Source: Pestalotiopsis fici W106-1 (taxonomy: Eukaryota; Ascomycota; Sordariomycetes; Amphisphaeriales; Sporocadaceae). From it: DNA of 64,000 nucleotides. The position numbers were made by a program, and so were the translations under genes. Below, piece after piece: positions 22,492 through 33,572 of the stretch. The stretch covers positions 1,550,001 through 1,614,000 of the forward strand of contig NW_006917093.1 of assembly GCF_000516985.1 (NCBI RefSeq). The letters are read 5' to 3'. The notes under the pieces are model-generated. The model had not been told where the DNA came from. It ran no database searches and saw only the letters and a program-made list of their open reading frames with translations. The first letter of the stretch is position 1, and the number at the start of each line of letters is the position of its first letter.

Positions 22492-25400
22492 CTACTTGAG
22501 CCAATTTCGTAATTCATGCAGCCGTTGGTGGGACACTTGCGAACGTGACGACAATAAAATACTAATAAGATCCTTCTTCTTGTCTTGTATGTCCGTTACG
22601 TACTATGTCGAGAACGTTAGCAATGACTTTATATGCAAGGCGCTTTCTGTGAGCTTATTAGTACCTTCTCAATAGAATCCTTCATTAAGAATCGAATGGT
22701 TGTAACATCTTGTTTCTGTCCAATTCGATACACCCGAGCGAGTGCTTGCTCTTCTAACGACGGATTCCATTGCGGCTCCATAAGATATACTCGCGACGCA
22801 GCTGTCAAGGTCAATCTGCATATTATATTAGTTATTGCTTGTCCTGGTTTGAATATATCAATTTCAAAAGCGGTAGTACTCACCCTACTGCGCCACATGA
22901 GAGCGATAGCAATAATATTCGAGTGGTCTCATCTGTCTGAAACTTCTCAAAGATTATCTTGCGATTCTTTGGCTTGACCTTTCCGTCAATTTGAACGCAG
23001 GCAATCCCGGCTTCATTCAAAACAGTGCGAGCAATATCGAGAGTGGATTTCCAGAATGAAAATACAATACTATCATGGTGAGATGCAGGAGTCATTGAGT
23101 AAGGTTGGGAAGCTTACCTCTTGGTGCTCTTTGGAAGCTTTTGCACATTATCCAGCAGGGCGCGGATCTTGGTTGGATAAGGCTGCTGCTCGAAGTGACG
23201 ATTCTCATTGGCCGCGGAAGGACTAGGCGAGCGACTGGGGGAATCTAATCGTGCTGTAGCTACTGGACACTCCGTGTCGCAACTACAAAATGCAAGTGAC
23301 TTTGAAAGAATCTTCCTCGAACTGTAACATGCCGTGCACCATAGCCGGAGGCACCTGGTGAGATAAATCTGAATTGATGACATGGGCTCAAGCAGCTGAG
23401 ACTCATAAATACTCATATCATGGTCGAAGAGATTGCTGCATTCTACGCATGCAATAGGCAGTCCTAGCGACGGAAATCGGTTGAGTGCCTTGTGTGCTGC
23501 GGTGCTCGACCACTGCTCTGTGTTGTCCCCTTGCACCTCCAATATGCGCTTTGCATAGCCGTTATCCGGCTGCCAGAAGCCGTGATTGCATATCAAACGG
23601 AGTTGATTTATCTTTTCGACTGCGTTCTTGTATCCTCGTGTGGCGTTATGGCTGCTTAAAACATCGTCGATAAATTCCAAAGCCTTCTCCTTTGCTGCGC
23701 GATACGTCTCCATTTCTCGCTCGCTAAAGCTGAGATGCATCTTCAAATCCTTTCGATCTGGTAGTACAATATGGCCACCAGATCTTCGAAGCATAATGTA
23801 ACCTAGAAGTTGCCTTAGTCGATTCGTTGCAAGAATCCCCTCTCCATTCGTCCACAAATTCGTGAATTGATTGTGAAAGGTGTCTTTGTTATTATATGGG
23901 TAAACTTGCAAGAATTTGAGTAGACTCTGAAGATCGGATAAATTATTTTGTATTGGTGTCCCTGTGACAGCCCATCGAGACGACGACTGGATTTCACATA
24001 CCGCTTGCGTGGTGACGGCAGATGGACCTTTGATGCAATGAGCTGTTGGGTGTTAAATTCCGGCGGTAAATAAATAATTGTAATGAAATAGACCAACCTT
24101 CGTCGAGAATTACTCGATTCCACCGCGAGGTAAATAGAATGCTTGCATTTTGGCCCATGCGCCACTCACTCAAAACCGTATGATATGTGACCAACACGAT
24201 ATCTAGCATTTCTAGGTCTCGTATATCTGTTATTCTTGATTGACCATGGTGGCAACGCCATTTGAAGTCCTTAGGTGCGAGGTGCCTATCAAGATCAGCT
24301 CACATGCTTCACGACTGAAAATAGAAAATTCCACTCACATATTGAGCTCATCCTGCCAATTCTGTAGCACTAAAATCCCGTAAGTCTAACCAGACAAGAT
24401 CTAAAGCTGGGTGACTTACACGATGATGGCATGACGAGAAGGGTTGTCTTGTTATCACACGGTCTATGTTTCATCAGAGGAATATCATCTTTGCCTATAG
24501 TCCTTCGTATCCTGTCGTGAGCGATCAACGCGATCATGCTCAGGGATTTTCCAGACCCCATATTATCGGCAAGAATGCCCCCACGAAAGGATGGTGGCTG
24601 CTGATACTGAAGAGAGTTATCAATGTTGTTGAGGTACCTTACATCATTTAGCGAGACTGGTCACCACAAATATAACAATGTAGTTCACTCACCCAATATC
24701 GCCATTGGGGTTCTCCTTCAAAGACCAAACATCTGTGCGGTCACCTGTGAGATTCCACCCCGCTTCACGGTTTCTCATGAAAGTCAAGGCCTGCTTCTGG
24801 TGGCTGCAAGGAATTAGTACTCCCCTGCTCTTTTTTGAGTACCCAGACTTACTGTTGGAGTGGTGTCAAGAGATCATGTGAGCCTTCCGTAGGTTCGAGG
24901 TCAACTGGCGTCGTAAATGCGGCGAGAACATCGATTATTGAAATTTCCTCCTGCTCCACAGCCAACTCGGCATCAGACTGCACGTTAGAGGTTCGGGCTG
25001 CCGCAGAATTGAACAGCCGCTGAGGGTTAACGTACGCAACATCCCGACCTGCACCTACCGGGTCCTGAAGAAAGTACTCGGTGTTGCTCAGGACCTTCTT
25101 GAGGCCCGGCCCTAAGGTTTCCAATCCATACAAAATGACCCGGGCAAAGGATGAGGACTGCGCGGTCCGTGTCACCGAAGAAGTCTCGGGATGTCTGATG
25201 CTTATCTCCAATTCTAAGCTCTCGCGTTGTAGAAGCCCGAGTAACTTGGTATCTCTTGATGATAACGTAGCAACTGCTTCGTCAGCGTTCGAGCACAGCT
25301 GTCCACTGGTGTCGAGCCGCAGCGTCTCCGCGCCTCCTCTTAACAGTGTTGAATGAGTTTTAGTAGTATATAGATACAACTAGCATAGAGTTAAAAGGCT

Positions 25401-25669
25401 ATCATCAGTTAAGTAGTAAAAGTGCTTACCATTCCAAAGCAGATCACGTCAGCTTGCGTGTTTTCTGAAGTTTTGGGTGTTGAAGCGCCTCCAATGATTT
25501 CATCTTCAGGTATGGAAGACTGTAGGGAAGCATCGGTCGCGTCGTCCGAGAGCAAAGATGATTCTATTGTCGGTATCTCGATAGACTGCGAGATTGAGTT
25601 GTCGGCGATATAGTCCTGGTGGTGGTCTCCGGGGGATAGTTTTCGTCGTTTGGCAGCTGGTCCGTCCAT
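22492..25669 (-). CDS. SNF2-family ATPase, Rad5/Rad16/HLTF-like, ten exons
   Basis: Ten exons joined at GT-AG introns of 48-68 nt give about 895 residues. Borders: 25669-25430, 25379-24853, 24803-24693, 24637-24420, 24369-24339 (31 nt), 24285-24098, 24042-23118, 23069-22884, 22815-22665, 22602-22492. The helicase motifs run in order: FRGGILADNMGSGKSLSMI (Walker A), VLVTYHTVL, WNRVILDEAHCIKG (DEAH box split by an intron), WAVTGTPIQNNLSDL, a cysteine-rich RING-like segment between the lobes (ACVECSNLF ... LWCTACYSS ... FCSCDTECP), SIVFSFWKSTLDIA, LSCGAVGLTLTAASRVY and EEQALARVYRIGQK. The last exon gives YVTDIQDKKKDLISILL. Relatives remodel DNA-protein contacts in repair or replication stress, and the RING relatives are ubiquitin ligases. 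The RING here is irregular, so ligase function is doubtful. It is nuclear and divergent from the NLR gene at 26299. Confidence 0.87.
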
Positions 25670-26298
25670 TTCGCACGCCGCACAGGCTTTGTTAAAGAGA
25701 GATACGTCTTGGTGCCGATACCTTAGTAGTCTGATCAATGAAGATATGGAATATTTTCAGCCACACCGAAGCTGCGAAGTCGCTACGCACTTCCAAATAA
25801 GTAGGGGAAAATTTCATGTGTATTGCATACGTTGTGTTTACACCATGCGCACCGTCCTTTGACTGACTAAAGCACAGCTGTTCTGCCCACGAAAAGAGGC
25901 GCAGCAAGCTTTGCACTCAGCCCCTCAGTCAGCCCGACGGTGTGCCTGACGAGATGTGTACCAGCGCCCTCGTCGAACACCATCCTATCAATGAGACATA
26001 TTAATTACACTGTAGAGGCTGAAACCATAAATGTGCAGATGAGTGGGGGGTATTGGGCCTACTGGGCCCCGTCCCCATTGATCAGTCACCAGGTCTTCCT
26101 CGCCCGCCAATGCAATGATACTCATTGATTCTTCTACTTGCAATCAGACGATTCACTGCACTCTTCCACTCTTCAAATTCTCATTTAAGATCTGTTACAG
26201 TCTACGAAAGTGTGGATTTAGAATCCTCAATTCATTGCTAATTTTCCGAGTAAGACGAACGTGACTTGCCTTCTTGCCATTTCCGAATCTTGGAGGCT
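25670..26298. other. Divergent promoter region (SNF2 ATPase / NLR)
   Basis: This 629-bp region separates the starts of two oppositely directed genes. No gene lies in it. Confidence 0.5.
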
Positions 26299-29200
26299 AT
26301 GGCACAGCGACTCATCGAAAGAGCCTGCGATCAATTTCGCAAGGAACTCTCACCAGAAGATGAAAATGAAATAATTTCAACTAAAAGTCTAGATGAGGTA
26401 AAGCTCGCCCTTGGACAAATAGAACGTCACTTAGCCGCTCGACAATCCTTACGAAACTTCGACAGGATCGCACCGTTCTTGGGCGCTGCGGAGCGGTTCT
26501 CACAAGTTGTCGAAGTTGTATGCAACGGTACACCATACTTGCCGTGGATTTGGGTACGGTCCCAGTCTCTCCTCTCCCTCACTGCCTTGCTTCTGCTTCC
26601 CAGGTGTTAGGCTCCAGTGAAATTCATCATACAGGTGAGGAGGAAAATGCTCATTTACACGAACGGAACCGCTCATCACTGACTTCTTACGCAGTCTGCT
26701 CGTGACCATGTCCACGTTCTAGACAAGGTTCTCATGGCCTACGCCAATATTGGTAACAGCATGCCGCGGTTGTCTCGATACGGTGAAGTATTTCATGACC
26801 ATGCTTTCCAATGCATGATTGCATACCTGTTCGAAGATATACTCGAGTTCCACCGAGAAGCTTATTCCATGTTGAAGAAGCCAGGTACCGGATGGCCCAA
26901 ATTCAAACAGTTCTTTCGGAATTTCTAACGTCTCCGACAGGATGGACAATTTTCTTCTCCTCGTCCTGGGGCCGTTTCGATCACCGCTTTTCAAGCTTAT
27001 TGATCAACATTGAGCGTCTGAGTGAACAGATCGACCGTGAAGCAGTGGCCCTCGACATCGTGGCAACCGCCGAGTGGAGGTCCAAGAGTGCAGATGATGC
27101 CTCAAAACGGGAGGAACAGTGGCAGACTCAACAACTCCACGCCATTCTTAATTGGCTAGGTATTGAGGATGATATCCAGGAGGCAAAATTGGAAATGAAC
27201 GCGAATAAATGTTACGATGGCACCTGCCAGTGGCTCACGAAATCTAGTAAGATACGGACGTGGCTCGAAAGAAATCGGGGCAACCCTGTACTCTGGTTGA
27301 ATGGCAAACCAGGAAGTGGGAAATCGATATTGAGTTCAATGCTTATACGTTTCCTTCGATCTGATCCAAGCCGACGAGTATGTTTCTTTTTTTGCGACTA
27401 TAACACATCGGCTTTGGACATTGGCACCCGGATTCTACGCACTATCTGTTCACAGATTATTCGCATGGCTCCTGACTTGGTGCCTTACGTGTATGACGAG
27501 TGCTTGGTAAAGGCGCAAAGATGCTCTTCCGATGTTCTCAAGAGAATCATGCCGCAGCTCTTCTCCCGATTCGACGATGTGAACCTCGTCGTTGACGGAA
27601 TTGATGAGCTCCCATCCTCAGAACACAAAAGTATCATCACTGCTCTGTTGCAGCTCTCAAAATCTTGCTCTGGAGTGAAATTGCTCCTAGTAAGCCAGGA
27701 CTTGCCAACCATAGCTGATTATCTTTCGAAAAAGCCCACATTATGCCTAAGAGAAGAGGCAGAAGCAACTCACAAAGACCATGCCATTATGGTTGAAGGA
27801 TCTCTCAAAGAGCTGAACGAGAAAAGACGCGGTGCTATTGGAGGCGTCTTGATGGAAAAACTGAAGAACGAGATTCTGGACAAATCTGAAGGTTCGCTTT
27901 TCCTTTCTTAAGTTTCTGATACAGCAAACTGAATAGGATCATAGGGATGTTTCTTTGGGTAAACCTCGTTATGAATCTCCTCAAGATGTCGAAAAGCCCA
28001 CAGGAATTGAGACAACAGATTTTCTCGCTGCCAACGTCTCTAGCTGAAATGTAAGCACTTATTCATATTTTGACGAAACTTTTGTTAACCATATCAACCA
28101 TATCAACCACAGATACCAGAAAATATTGAGCAACATCTGTCACCAGCTCCAAGCAAATGCCATTCCTGATGTCATGAGGATCTTTGCTTGGCTGAAATGC
28201 CACAAGGGACAACAACCAATGTTGAAGTGTGAAGTCCGTCTAGCAATGGCGCTGGATGGATCTACCCGGAAGATCACACGGGACAGTCTACCTTGGGCGA
28301 ACGCCACTGATATTTGCAAACCTTTGATCGAAGATGGCCCCGACAACACCTTGGTGTTTGTTCATTCAACAGTGCCACAGTATTACACCCAGCAATGTAT
28401 CTTGATGTTCCTGAAGGCTGATCGTATGTGTAGATTCTTGTTCGAGAATGGCCCCAATTCGTTCATGTCGGTACCCGCAGCCATAGCATCAGTAACATTT
28501 GCATGTATATGCCAGGTTGATCAAGCGCTTGACCTCTTGCAGCCTCAATGTTCGACAAGCACGTCTACACTTGAAGTCGCTCGTGGATTTTATGGATTAC
28601 TTCCATATTCATACCAGTACTGGACACAACATCTAATCGAATTCTTGTCAATGTCAGAAAAGGAGCCGTCAAGCTTCTCTGATAGCCTCTCGAAGGCCAT
28701 TATGGAATGTCTGAAGCAGCTATGTCAGAAGCTGATGGGGACGCCGGATATGGATTCGGTGCCCATCAAAACAGATGAAGATTCCTCTTTGTTGCAGAGG
28801 TTTCTCACTGTTGACGAAGCTGCAGTAATCACACAAACGATGGAGCGAGCTAAACAATTACAATCACAAGGTAAGGAAACAAGATGCGTCCATGAATCAC
28901 AGCACCTTTTACTAACTTCGAACCTAAGGAACGAAGCCAGTGACAGCGAAACTTGACACCCCCTCTGCAAGCCTTCAGGAGTATCGCCGCGCACTCCATC
29001 ATATTGTTCGGCAGGACTCAATGCTTGGCATCGAGCAAGACGAGTTAATCGCTTTCAAGGAGGACTACAAACCCACCGCGTTCGTGTGCGACCGCCAGGG
29101 TTGCAATCGAAGCTTACGTGGCTATTCCTCGAAAGAAAAGCTTGCCTCCCATCGAGAACGACACACACAAAGTCTGCGATGCTACGAGAGAGACTGTCAA

Positions 29201-29875
29201 TACAATGATGTCGGCTTTTCTACGGGGACGAAATTGAAAAATCACAAACAGAAGATGCATCCTGGTCCGACATTGGTGCCAATTCTTGAAGAGTTCCCAC
29301 GTGAGACGTCGCCGATGATGCACAGTACGGGCGGTGATCAACAAGCTGGAGCAGCGGCTTCTGAGATCCTGGAGTCTTCTTCTCTTTATGAGCCCGCGAA
29401 CCCGCAGAGTACTAGCACGGCAACCAAGGAGTGGGCTAATGAAAACGAGCACCCTTCCGCGGTCGAGGCTTTCCCGAGCAGGTCAAAGGACCTTCCTGGC
29501 CAACGCCCAACGAGAATACTAATCGGCTGTTGGTCCCGTAGCAGTTCCAGGAAGGACCAGGACAAGCATGCCTGTTACGGAATTCTTGGAGCTAATGCTA
29601 TGTTCCGTATCAAGTTGGTCCGCGAAACCATGGATGGCCGATTCGTTGATGGTAATTTCCCTACTGCTGCTAGTGCTCGTTGGATAGGCTATGAAGAGGT
29701 GAATCTTCTGGGCCATATTCGCGACCTGAGCAGATATGTGATGAAGGAGTATGTGCGTGTTCGGCAATACCAAATTGACCACTGTAACGAGACTGAGGAC
29801 GAACGGGTCGCAAACGAGATCAGGGCTGTCGACGAAGCCCACCGGCGACGAGCGGCTCTAGCCGTCAAGGCCTAG
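26299..29875 (+). CDS. NACHT NLR with C-terminal C2H2 zinc fingers
   Basis: Seven exons (26299-26553, 26611-26634, 26695-26884, 26941-27891, 27945-28050, 28113-28870, 28929-29875) encode about 1076 residues; the second exon is only 24 nt. The N-terminal region (PYLPWIW-APVKFIIQ, YGEVFHDHAFQCMIAYLFED, TIFFSSSWGRF) matches the DUF7708-type domain of fungal NLRs. The NACHT module has Walker A NGKPGSGKSIL (about residue 278), VCFFFCDYN, and Walker B VNLVVDGIDELPS (about 371), followed by a helical DUF7791-like arm (MFLWVNLVMNLL). Instead of WD40, ankyrin or TPR repeats, the C terminus carries two C2H2 fingers (CDRQGCNRSLRGYSSKEKLASHRERH; CYERDCQYNDVGF with HKQKMH) and a conserved-looking tail (NAMFRIKLVRETMDGRF, then RWIGYEEVNLLGHIRDLSR). 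Fungal NLRs act in non-self recognition and regulated cell death. A role here is inferred. Confidence 0.83.
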
Positions 29876-31044
29876 GCTAACCCCCTCTGAATCCCAAGAC
29901 AATGCCGTGTCCCACAAGGTGGATAACTTGAAGACCGCTGGAGCCCAATGGCGACCGAACCACGGACGCATGACTTCTTGGACCCCAGGTATAAGAAAGA
30001 ATAGCATATGAAGGGATTAGCTTGTCGAATTTGGTAAGGCTCAGTTTACCATCCTGAAGACGTAGGAGACGCATCGTGGAGATGAGGCACAGGGCGAGGT
30101 GCCTCATACCGCGTCCTGCTACCTAATATCACGGATCAGTGTGCCTAGGATTAAAAGTCGAATCAATCCAATCAGTTCAGATACAATCAGTTTTATTGCA
30201 AGCAGCTTGGAGGGACTGTACGTTTCCGAAACTAAAGCCATTTATAAGCAAATAATGTAGATCAGTCTTTCGTTAATTATTTCTACCCCGCATTCTATAA
30301 GCCAAAGACCTTTTAAAGAAGTATATAAGTAAGGAAAGCTCATCCTTACCAATATGTGCCCTCCCACTGTCCTGAGGAAATTATCAATCGATAATACCGG
30401 TGCTATAGTCTAGAATTGCGGTTGGGCAGCCTACCTAATCATACCCCGATACTTTCGCCATAAAAGCCATCGGATCGCAAAGTAAGGATACCTAACCGTA
30501 ATAATTATTTATCGGACTTCTAAGCGACGCAATATTGCATAGAAGATATAGCAATAATGGATCCGGGGGTTTTGGCTTTGCCCCATAGTGTTCGCCCACC
30601 TATTTGGCGCTTTTAGTTTATTAAAGGCAGAGCGGACGGGATGCCGAGTTCTCTAAGAGCCGTGGTCGTATGTGATAGGCCTCTTCAATAGAAGACCTTA
30701 TGCCCTCAGTCTATCCAGCTTGAGCATCGCCAATCTACGGTTCCCATCTCTGCCATGCACTCCTGGCAATCCACTCACTCATTCATCGTTATATTTGTCC
30801 TGGTGCAAAGTTTCGCAGCTGCATGAATCTCTACTTGGTGGCTTTGGCTCAAGTACAAAGTATCTTTCACGATGCGTGTACAGATAATTAGATATCCAAA
30901 TGATATTCACGCCTTATTGCTCATTAATTTAGAAACAATATCCCCACTCACTCAAACTTTTTCTGCTCTAATCAAGCGATCATAATCCCTAGGGCTTCAG
31001 AGGCTCATATCATAACGCCAACCCTGTTACTCTAGACCTGTGTA
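29876..31044. other. AT-rich spacer with HET relic
   Basis: Apart from the HET fragment there is no recognisable gene. The part from about 30120 to 31000 is AT-rich, TA-rich and stop-dense in all frames, as in mutated repeat or relic DNA. I could not identify a parent element. Confidence 0.45.
29979..30074 (-). pseudogene. Truncated HET-domain relic
   Basis: An ATG at 30074 opens MRLLRLQDGKLSLTKFDKLI followed by PSYAILSYTWGP. This is the characteristic start of fungal HET (heterokaryon incompatibility) proteins, which read MRLLx...(L/F)xxF...(I/V)PxYAILSHTWG. The match stops right after WGP. The remaining HET motifs (the aromatic-D-TCCID region and beyond) are absent, and the frame ends about 100 nt later. 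It is therefore a decayed fragment, tail to tail with the NLR gene. AT-rich decayed sequence follows on its upstream side. Confidence 0.65.
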
Positions 31045-31635
31045 CTAGGGATTCTCGTACTTGGGTAGAATGTTGTTCCAGCCGTCGATACGTTGCTTCT
31101 TGAGCTGGCTAAAATTGATATCGTCGAGCATCCTGGAGTTGGTGGCACGTTGAGTGTGTCCGCGATCGTACCATTCACGAGCACCTTCTGGGAGCGCCTC
31201 CCTTTGCTCATCACTGAGCTTGGATACCCTATTCTCGACGGGAGTAGCACAGTGCTTACAGAAGCCCTTGTTGAACATGCCTCTGCCCATCTTGTAGTAC
31301 GTCAGGTTCTCCTCGCCTTCGTACGAGACGAGTTCCTTGCGGGGGTAGATCCAGATCGAGCCGTACTTGGGAAAGGTTAGCTAGTTTCTTACTTTACTCC
31401 GCTTGCTTTGATGTTAAGATGGAATATGTATACGTACGCGGCCGCAAATGCTGCAGTTGCACTCAATGACGCGATCGTCATAGGTCTCGTCTAGCGGGCG
31501 TGATCGCACGGCGAGTCGCACGGCGCCGCAATGACAACCACCAGTGTAGACCCGAGATCCTTCGACTTCTGCTTCTGGAATAGTACCAGTGAACTTGGCT
31601 GGTTCATATGGAGCCCCATATGCACCACCATTCAT
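31045..31635 (-). CDS. GFA / CENP-V-type zinc protein (1)
   Basis: Two exons (31635-31438 and 31365-31045) with a 72-nt intron (GTACGT to CCCAAG) encode 172 residues. The zinc motifs of the glutathione-dependent formaldehyde-activating (GFA) fold are complete: GGCHCGAVRLAV (C-x-C), ECNCSICGR (C-x-C-x2-C) joined to YGSIWIYPRKEL, then GFCKHCATPVENRV (C-x2-C). The remainder (RATNSRMLDDINFSQLKKQ) is the usual C-terminal tail of this fungal subgroup. The founding bacterial Gfa was proposed to form S-hydroxymethylglutathione, but most fungal members have no proven reaction. It lies 69 bp beyond the end of a second, shorter member in the same orientation, which suggests an old tandem duplication. 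Confidence 0.87.
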
Positions 31636-31704
31636 GCTGTGATAGATTCATTAGCATGAAATACTGTCACCACTTTGGAGAGGGATTCTCGGCATGAAGT
31701 ATAC

Positions 31705-32235
31705 CTACCTCTTCAACTCGAGGCTCCAGATGTCGAGGTCCTGAATTGTTCTTGCCTGTTTGCGATCAATCTCAGCAGGAGACTCTGCCCAACTTTTCTC
31801 GTGGTCTGTGTGTTCATATACTCACGTTCAATCCACAGATTGGTTCCTTATTTTCACCCGGTTTGGGAGGCTCGAAATACCCAACGCCATACAAGGTGAC
31901 GCCACAGGTTGGACAAGACTGTGAGTGACCATTGTGTCAATTTACTATTGAATTTGTTTCTTTACCCACCGGCGGCCACGGCTTGAACTACTTACCTTGT
32001 AATGCAAACCCTTCTTGCCAAACGTATAGTCGGTGAGACTACCCTCGTCTCCCTTTACCCAGACAATGTCGGCGTATTTAGGGTAGATCCAGAGCATTCC
32101 CTTTTTGGTGCAGGAGCTACAGTTGCAGCTAGCAAGGGCTTGGATCTCGGGGACCGTAACCTCAAAGACATTGGCTTTACAGTGACAGTTTCCTCTGTAG
32201 GTACGTGTCGGATCTGTGGTGGATTGTTCTGCCAT
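31705..32235 (-). CDS. GFA / CENP-V-type zinc protein (2)
   Basis: Three exons (32235-31996, 31918-31826, 31755-31705) with introns of 77 and 70 nt encode 127 residues. The motif set is GNCHCKANVFEV, SCNCSSCTKKGMLWIYPKY, then across the first intron KSCPTCGVTLYGVG, giving the three paired zinc motifs of the GFA fold. The last exon gives ARTIQDLDIWSLELKR and a TAG stop. It is shorter than its neighbour (172 residues) but complete for the small fungal subgroup. The start codon ATG 32235 precedes MAEQSTTDPTRTY and has good context. Reaction unknown. The two neighbours share the fold but are clearly diverged, so any duplication is not recent. Confidence 0.85.
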
Positions 32236-33572
32236 GGTGAATTGGGATAGAGTGGCCTGGAGAGTGGTGCTTGAAACTGGTTTTGATTGATCAATCAATG
32301 TCCCGAATGCTTTACAAATGTGACAGGTAGAGGAGGACGTTGGGTAAGCTGCGGTCAGCAACGGGCGCGGTTTAAATCCGGGCCTACACAAGGGTAACTG
32401 CTGATCTTCGCTGCTGGTTCAGCTGGCTGAAACATTGTCTGCCTGTTTGTCTGATGGAGCAAGAGTCAAGGGCAAAAGGGAATACTACGATCCACTTATT
32501 TTCCCAATTGTCCGGTTGAATTGTCCGTCCATTAATCATTGGCCAATGTGTTCTAGCTCATCCATATGTACGAGAGGGGCGTAAGGAAGGATGCGAAATG
32601 ATCGACGCGGTCTCCAAATGCAAAGCGGCCAACCCTACGCGACGGAAAGTTACACAAGGGCCACGGTATCAGGTGACTCACATGGGCCGGACGAAGCATG
32701 GTCCCGAATCCTACTGCCGTCTGGTGCATTTCTGGGTCTTAGATAAGGAACGAGCAAAGTGATTGAGTGGTGCCAATAATCATCGAGAAGAGCTAATAGC
32801 TTAACGGATTGCCTCTGCTGCTGCCTAGTTCTTGGAGATTGTCCGTCGAACTGATAATTAGATTTTGCGTTGGTGTTCCATGACTAGCATGACTAAAACC
32901 ACACATGGGGGAATTGCCTTGAAGGAATACTAATACTTCTGGTTGGTGTTGGAAATCGCACTCTCTGTGCCAATTCGGCATGAGATTTCTATCCAGCGAT
33001 GAATCGCTTGCAATCTTGACTAAAGGATGGATCATTCAAGATTGCGTCAAGAGAGTCTGTAGGTTGTATACAGACAGCAACGGATATGAAGATTAGCACT
33101 TATGTCTATGGCCCATATCCGTACAACTATACTCTGTGGGGCTGACTGGTTTGATACTCGAGAAAAGCCCAGGATTATGAAAAGGTTTCATGCATCAATA
33201 ACCTACCGAGCAATAGTGGGATAAATGCCAAGTACGAATTTCAAGCAAGCAGGCACTCATTCTTTATATATTGTATTTTTGTTTGTAAAAATTCGAAGTC
33301 TGCACTGTGTAAGCGATCGAGTTGTACATGTCATCTATGGTCTGAATTCAACTTTCAGCTGTACATGCAAGCTAACTTAGAGAGTTCCCCGCAGAAGCTC
33401 GAGCCACATGCACTAGCCACCTTTTCTCGACTGGTCGCGTTGTGGCGCGATACGATGCCCAGCTTGTTCCTAGTACCTATTCTTCTTTTTCTGAGTGACG
33501 ACAATCTGACAACTGCCTGTCTTGCAGCGTCCGCCAATTCAGCAGTCACATTTCCGCCCAAACAACTTCGAG
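32236..33572. other. Divergent intergenic region (GFA 2 / Cdc5)
   Basis: No gene is visible. The last about 230 bp (33340-33572) include pyrimidine tracts and a TCTTGCAG near 33527, so the Cdc5 5' leader may contain an intron. Confidence 0.45.

Noticed and set aside
25669..25738. Longer N terminus for the SNF2 gene starting at 25738
   Set aside because: The extension is not helicase-like; the ATG before DGPAAKRRKLS gives a typical basic nuclear start.
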